Shown here: positions 5,735 to 8,367 of the stretch, piece after piece
Layout: each line of letters starts with the position of its first letter
Position numbering within the stretch: position 1 is the stretch's first letter
NCBI GenBank assembly: GCA_900751035.1
Contig: CAADSF010000020.1
Location: 1-8,367, forward strand
DNA from: an uncultured Oscillospiraceae bacterium
Lineage (GTDB): Bacteria; Bacillota; Clostridia; Oscillospirales; Oscillospiraceae
Length of the DNA: 8,367 nucleotides
Direction of reading: 5' to 3'
The notes under the pieces: model-generated
Told to the model about the DNA's origin: nothing
The model's database searches: none
Seen by the model: only the letters and a program-made list of their open reading frames with translations
Program-made: the position numbers and the translations under genes

Positions 5735-6181
5735 ATGCTGAAAAACATCCCCCCCATCCTTTCCCCGGAGCTTCTGAAGGTGCTGGCCGAAATGGGCCAC
5801 GGCGACCGCCTCTGCATCGGAGACGGCAATTTCCCCGGCGCTTCCATGGCCAAGCCCAATAACTGTGTCTTCCTCCGCGCCGACGGCCACGGCGTCCCTG
5901 AACTGCTCGACGCAATTCTGCAGGTCATCCCGCTTGACGAGTATGTCGAGCACCCCGTCATGATTATGCAGGTCGCCGAGAAGGACAGGGGCATGGAGAT
6001 CCCCATCTGGGACGAATATAAAAAGATCGTCGCCAAATACGACGCGCGCGGCGAAGCCGCCTTCGGCAGCTACGAGCGCTTCGAGTTCTACGACGAGGCC
6101 CGCAAGACCTACTGCATCCTCCAGTCCGGTGAGACCGCCATCTACGCCAACGTGATTTTGCAGAAGGGCGTTATCAAGTAA
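5735..6181 (+). CDS. fucU: FucU/RbsD-family sugar mutarotase (L-fucose mutarotase-like)
   Basis: This cytoplasmic enzyme of 148 residues interconverts the alpha and beta anomers of a free sugar, feeding the isomerase of a pentose or 6-deoxyhexose pathway. The N-terminus MLKNIPPILSPELLKVLAEMGHGD is nearly the family consensus, with catalytic His22 and Asp30 at E. coli FucU positions. The RADGHG segment, the ERFEFYDEARKTY helix region and the C-terminal GETAIYANVILQKGV strand complete the fold. The insertion RGMEIPIWDEYKKIV and the DGNFP version of the usual DAHFP motif recall, from memory, the mammalian FUOM form more than E. coli FucU. AGGAGG (5719-5724) lies 10 nt before the ATG. A FucU next to a FucA-like aldolase supports an L-fucose-type pathway; RbsD would be the main alternative but fits less well. 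Confidence 0.92.
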   Translation: MLKNIPPILSPELLKVLAEMGHGDRLCIGDGNFPGASMAKPNNCVFLRADGHGVPELLDAILQVIPLDEYVEHPVMIMQVAEKDRGMEIPIWDEYKKIVAKYDARGEAAFGSYERFEFYDEARKTYCILQSGETAIYANVILQKGVIK

Positions 6182-6197
6182 ATACGCTGAACAAACA

Positions 6198-6223
6198 CAG
6201 CCCCGGCCATGCGGTCGGGGCTG
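6198..6223. terminator. Probable bidirectional terminator between convergent genes
   Basis: An 11-bp stem with one G-T wobble (6198-6208 with 6213-6223, outer CAGCCCCG/CGGGGCTG) has a 4-nt loop. It sits in the 57-base gap between the mutarotase stop and the antiporter stop. Tails are modest: CTTTGCGTCT on the plus side and TGTTTGTTC on the minus side. It is the only strong hairpin available to both genes. Confidence 0.75.
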
Positions 6224-6238
6224 CTTTGCGTCTGCAAA

Positions 6239-7534
6239 TTATTTTTTTCCTGCATTGACCTGCTCCAGCTTGCGCTGGCGGCGGTTGCGGACGGCTTCGT
6301 CCATCGGGTGAATCTCGCCCGCGGCCTGCAGGGCCATTTTGGTCAGCAGCGGGCCGACCAGCTCATAGATCAGAATGGCGAACAGCGTGATATTGCGGAT
6401 CAGATCGCCCTCTGCGCCAAGCTCACGCGCCGTCACGCACATACCGAGCGCAACGCCCGCCTGCGGCAGAAGCGTGATGCCGAGATATTTGCAGATCTGC
6501 GGCTCGCACTTCATGAGCTTCGCGGAGTAATGTGCGCCCAAATATTTGCCGAGCGAACGCGTCACAATATACACAACGCCAATGAGCACAATCATCCCGT
6601 CCTTGAACACGCCGAGGTCCAGTCCCGCGCCCGAAATGACGAAGAACGCCGCAAACAGCGGGCTCGTCCAGCGGTCGGACTTTTCCATGATCTCGCCGGA
6701 CAGCGGGCAGAGGTTGCAGAACAGCGTGCCCAGCATCATGCACGTCAGCAGCGACGAGAAGCCGATGGTCACAGGGCCGATCTTGAATTCCGCCATAGCC
6801 AGCGCCGAGGTCAGGAAAACGAACGCGATGGTCATGTTCAGACGGTTGGTATTGGAGTTGAACAGCTTTTCCAGCTGCGTGAGCACCCAGCCGCCGAGCG
6901 CACCGAGCGCCAGCGAGCACACAATCTCAATCAGCGGATCGACGACAATGGAGATCACGTCGAACGAGCCGGTGTTGAGCGCTTTTGCGATGCCGAACGA
7001 CACCGCGAACACGACCAGACCGACCGCGTCGTCCAGCGCAACGATGGGCAGCAGCAGATCGACCAGCGGGCCCTTGGCCTTATACTGCCGCACGACCATG
7101 AGCGTCGCGGCAGGGGCCGTCGCCGTGGCGATGGCGCCGAGCGTGATGGCCTGCGCGATGGACAGCTTGCCGTTTGTGAGCAGCGCAATGGCAATCAGGG
7201 CGATATCGACCAGGAACGTCGCGGCCAGCGCCTGCAGAACGCCGATGACGAACGCCTGCTTGCCCGTGTGCTTCAGCTCGGACACGCGGAACTCGCTGCC
7301 GATGGAGAACGCGATGAAGCCCAGCGCGACCTCGGAGATCAGCGACAGACTGTCTACGGATTCCTGCGTCGGGAAGCCAAGGCCCTCAATGCCGAGCAGA
7401 CCCAGGCAGTACGGCCCAATCAGAACACCCGCGACCAGATACGCCGTCACAGACGGCAGCTTCAGCGGCTTTGCAACGCGGGTCATCAGCAGACCCGCAA
7501 GAACCGCAACAGATAATGATAACAGCGTGCGCAT
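6239..7534 (-). CDS. CPA2-type cation:proton antiporter
   Basis: This integral membrane protein of 431 residues has about a dozen hydrophobic helices, typical of the Na+/H+ exchanger domain family. The N-terminal helices contain the conserved LKLPSVTAYLVAGVLIGPYCLG segment, then SEVALGFIAFSIGSEF. The ion-binding core is visible as ATATAPAATLMVVRQY (unwound helix) and VALDDAVGLVVF with the paired Asp168-Asp169. In the CPA superfamily the double-aspartate motif usually goes with electrogenic exchange. A second half, FFVISGAGLDLGVF and LLPQAGVALGM, follows, and a basic cytoplasmic tail ends in KK. The ATG at 7534 is chosen because AAGGAA lies 6 nt upstream. The ATG 15 bases further out lacks a ribosome site, and the long extension to 7732 has no promoter. 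It probably exports Na+ or K+ in pH or ion homeostasis. No TrkA-N domain is attached. Confidence 0.93.
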   Translation of the reverse strand: MRTLLSLSVAVLAGLLMTRVAKPLKLPSVTAYLVAGVLIGPYCLGLLGIEGLGFPTQESVDSLSLISEVALGFIAFSIGSEFRVSELKHTGKQAFVIGVLQALAATFLVDIALIAIALLTNGKLSIAQAITLGAIATATAPAATLMVVRQYKAKGPLVDLLLPIVALDDAVGLVVFAVSFGIAKALNTGSFDVISIVVDPLIEIVCSLALGALGGWVLTQLEKLFNSNTNRLNMTIAFVFLTSALAMAEFKIGPVTIGFSSLLTCMMLGTLFCNLCPLSGEIMEKSDRWTSPLFAAFFVISGAGLDLGVFKDGMIVLIGVVYIVTRSLGKYLGAHYSAKLMKCEPQICKYLGITLLPQAGVALGMCVTARELGAEGDLIRNITLFAILIYELVGPLLTKMALQAAGEIHPMDEAVRNRRQRKLEQVNAGKK

Positions 7535-7570
7535 TTCAAATTCCTTCATTTCTACTTTTTTGCACACATC

Positions 7571-7598
7571 ATTATACACGCTTCCAAGCAAAATGCAA
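7571..7598 (-). promoter_or_regulatory. Promoter of the antiporter gene
   Basis: On the minus strand, TTGCAT (complement of 7593-7598) and a perfect TATAAT (complement of 7571-7576) are separated by 16 bp. Transcription should begin near 7564, a leader of about 30 nt. This is the main reason for rejecting longer starts of the antiporter. Confidence 0.8.
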
Positions 7599-7678
7599 GA
7601 AGAACTTGTGAAAAATGAATGAAATTCAAACGGTATTTTATTCAATTTGCCAGTATTTCCGGCGAAGCGGATTTTTGC

Positions 7679-7708
7679 TGGACAAACGCCCCGCGCGTCT
7701 GCTATGCT
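7679..7708 (+). promoter_or_regulatory. Probable promoter of the mini-kinase gene
   Basis: TGGACA (7679-7684) and TATGCT (7703-7708) are separated by 18 bp. The start of transcription would be near 7715, so the leader is only about 16 nt and just includes the GGAGG at 7718-7722. This makes the in-frame ATG at 7704 unlikely as a start. Confidence 0.6.
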
Positions 7709-7730
7709 GAGGCGTATGGAGGCGAGAAAC

Positions 7731-8231
7731 ATGGAAGATCAGATCACAGTAAACGGCAGAGTGCTTTCCATCCGGCGGCTGCTCGGCAAGGGAAAGGGCG
7801 GCTATTCCTATCTGACCGCGGACGAACGCGGCGAATACGTCGTCAAGCAGATCCACCACGAGCCATGCGAGTATTATCAGTTCGGGGACAAGCTTGCCGC
7901 CGAGCAGCGCGATTATGAGCGGCTGCTGTCCGTCGGGATCCCCATGCCGCGCCTGCTGGATATCGACACGGAAAACGAGCGCATTCTCAAAGAATACATC
8001 CCCGGCCCCACGGCAGCGGAGCTGATCGCGGAAAACCGGCTCCCCGGCTTCTGCCTCCGGCAGCTGAAGGCCATGTGCGCCCGCCTGTATCCCGTTCATC
8101 TGAATATCGATTATTATCCGACCAATTTCGTCCTGTCCGTCGACCGGCTTTATTACGTCGATTACGAATGCAACGACTACAGCTCCGAGTGGGACTTTGA
8201 ACACTGGGGTGCGCAGTATTGGAAAGCATAA
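7731..8231 (+). CDS. Very small protein-kinase-like protein
   Basis: The 166-residue product is soluble, and its motifs follow the order of a protein-kinase-like fold. A glycine loop GKGKGGYSYL (19-28) is followed by the ATP lysine in YVVKQI (Lys39). A helix with Glu58 (AAEQRDYERLL) and a hinge KEYIPG (87-92) come next. A catalytic loop HLNIDYYPTNFV places Asp127 and Asn132 five apart, as in HxDxxxxN. A metal-binding DYE replaces DFG (Asp144). Only 22 residues follow, so most of the usual C-lobe is missing. It resembles RIO/Bud32-like minimal kinases in layout. I do not know its substrate, and it could equally be a small-molecule phosphotransferase. The start has GGAGG 8 nt upstream. It is divergent from the antiporter, with both promoters in the gap. 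Confidence 0.75.
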   Translation: MEDQITVNGRVLSIRRLLGKGKGGYSYLTADERGEYVVKQIHHEPCEYYQFGDKLAAEQRDYERLLSVGIPMPRLLDIDTENERILKEYIPGPTAAELIAENRLPGFCLRQLKAMCARLYPVHLNIDYYPTNFVLSVDRLYYVDYECNDYSSEWDFEHWGAQYWKA

Positions 8232-8300
8232 ACCGGGAAACCGATAGTACGCTGTAACATTTAAAACTTTTCTTTCGGTGCAGCACTGGCGTGGGAGCGC

Positions 8301-8367
8301 CCAAGGCTCCCCTTGGGCTCAAGGGGCCGATTCCCCCTGTCAGGGGGAAATGGCCCGAAGGGCCAAA
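8301..8367. repeat. Structured intergenic repeat, cut by the window end
   Basis: This is a series of short inverted repeats. CCAAGG/CCTTGG occupies 8301-8306 and 8311-8316, with a competing CCCCTT/AAGGGG pairing at 8309-8314 and 8321-8326. TTCCCCC/GGGGGAA follows at 8331-8337 and 8343-8349, then TGGCCC/GGGCCA at 8351-8356 and 8360-8365. GGGCC at 8324-8328 can also pair with 8352-8356, enclosing the middle hairpin. It resembles dispersed palindromic repeats that I recall from Faecalibacterium-like genomes. It lies about 70 bases after the mini-kinase stop and continues beyond the window. The bases 8232-8300 hold nothing recognisable. Confidence 0.6.

Noticed and set aside
6209..7516. 435-codon plus-strand open frame, and another at 6546-7622
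   Set aside because: Both are antisense to the antiporter. The first has a low-complexity Arg/Gln/Asp/His-rich composition and the second a Ser/Thr/Ala/Met-rich composition, typical of antisense frames of a membrane protein.
7535..7732. Longer start for the antiporter
   Set aside because: The extension crosses the perfect TATAAT promoter and is not hydrophobic or family-like. The ribosome site favours 7534.

Overview
The window looks like chromosomal DNA from a GC-rich member of the Clostridia, probably a gut anaerobe of the Oscillospiraceae/Faecalibacterium kind. The grounds are strong GGAGG-type ribosome binding sites, Bacillota-style sigma-A promoters (TTGACA/TATAAT-like, 16-18 bp spacers), protein family choice, and two foldable intergenic repeats (a TGTAGGGGC type and an AAGGCTCCCC type) that I associate from memory with that group. 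Taxonomy is inference; nothing here fixes genus or species.

Layout, left to right. (1) The window opens inside an NCS2/AzgA-type nucleobase permease, closed by a textbook terminator. (2) A promoter then drives a two-gene operon, psuK-psuG, the complete intracellular pathway that turns pseudouridine into uracil and ribose 5-phosphate. A run of three hairpins follows it. (3) A small, AT-richer stretch carries a DUF4177-like gene on the minus strand with its own promoter. (4) After about 300 bases in which I see no gene, an FGGY sugar kinase begins at a TTG codon. (5) The kinase converges on a minus-strand class II aldolase, separated by a large inverted repeat whose arms are themselves hairpins. 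(6) The aldolase is divergent from a FucU-type sugar mutarotase. (7) The mutarotase converges on a minus-strand CPA2 cation:proton antiporter across a hairpin that could terminate both genes. (8) A very small protein-kinase-like protein is divergent from the antiporter. (9) The window ends in a structured repeat that runs off the edge.

Functionally there are two nutrient-salvage themes. The permease and psuKG fit salvage of bases and modified nucleosides, although a terminator and a new promoter separate them. The kinase, aldolase and mutarotase cover three of the four steps of an L-fucose-type route (mutarotation, phosphorylation, aldol cleavage). The isomerase and transporter are absent from the window and the genes are not one operon, so fucose as substrate is only a hypothesis. 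The antiporter and the mini-kinase do not obviously belong to either theme.

I see no phage, transposase, CRISPR array, tRNA or rRNA. The items most worth a second look are the compensatory base changes in the 4942-5045 inverted repeat, the mini-kinase lacking most of a C-lobe, and the aldolase that keeps its metal site but appears to lack the tyrosines of the E. coli enzyme.
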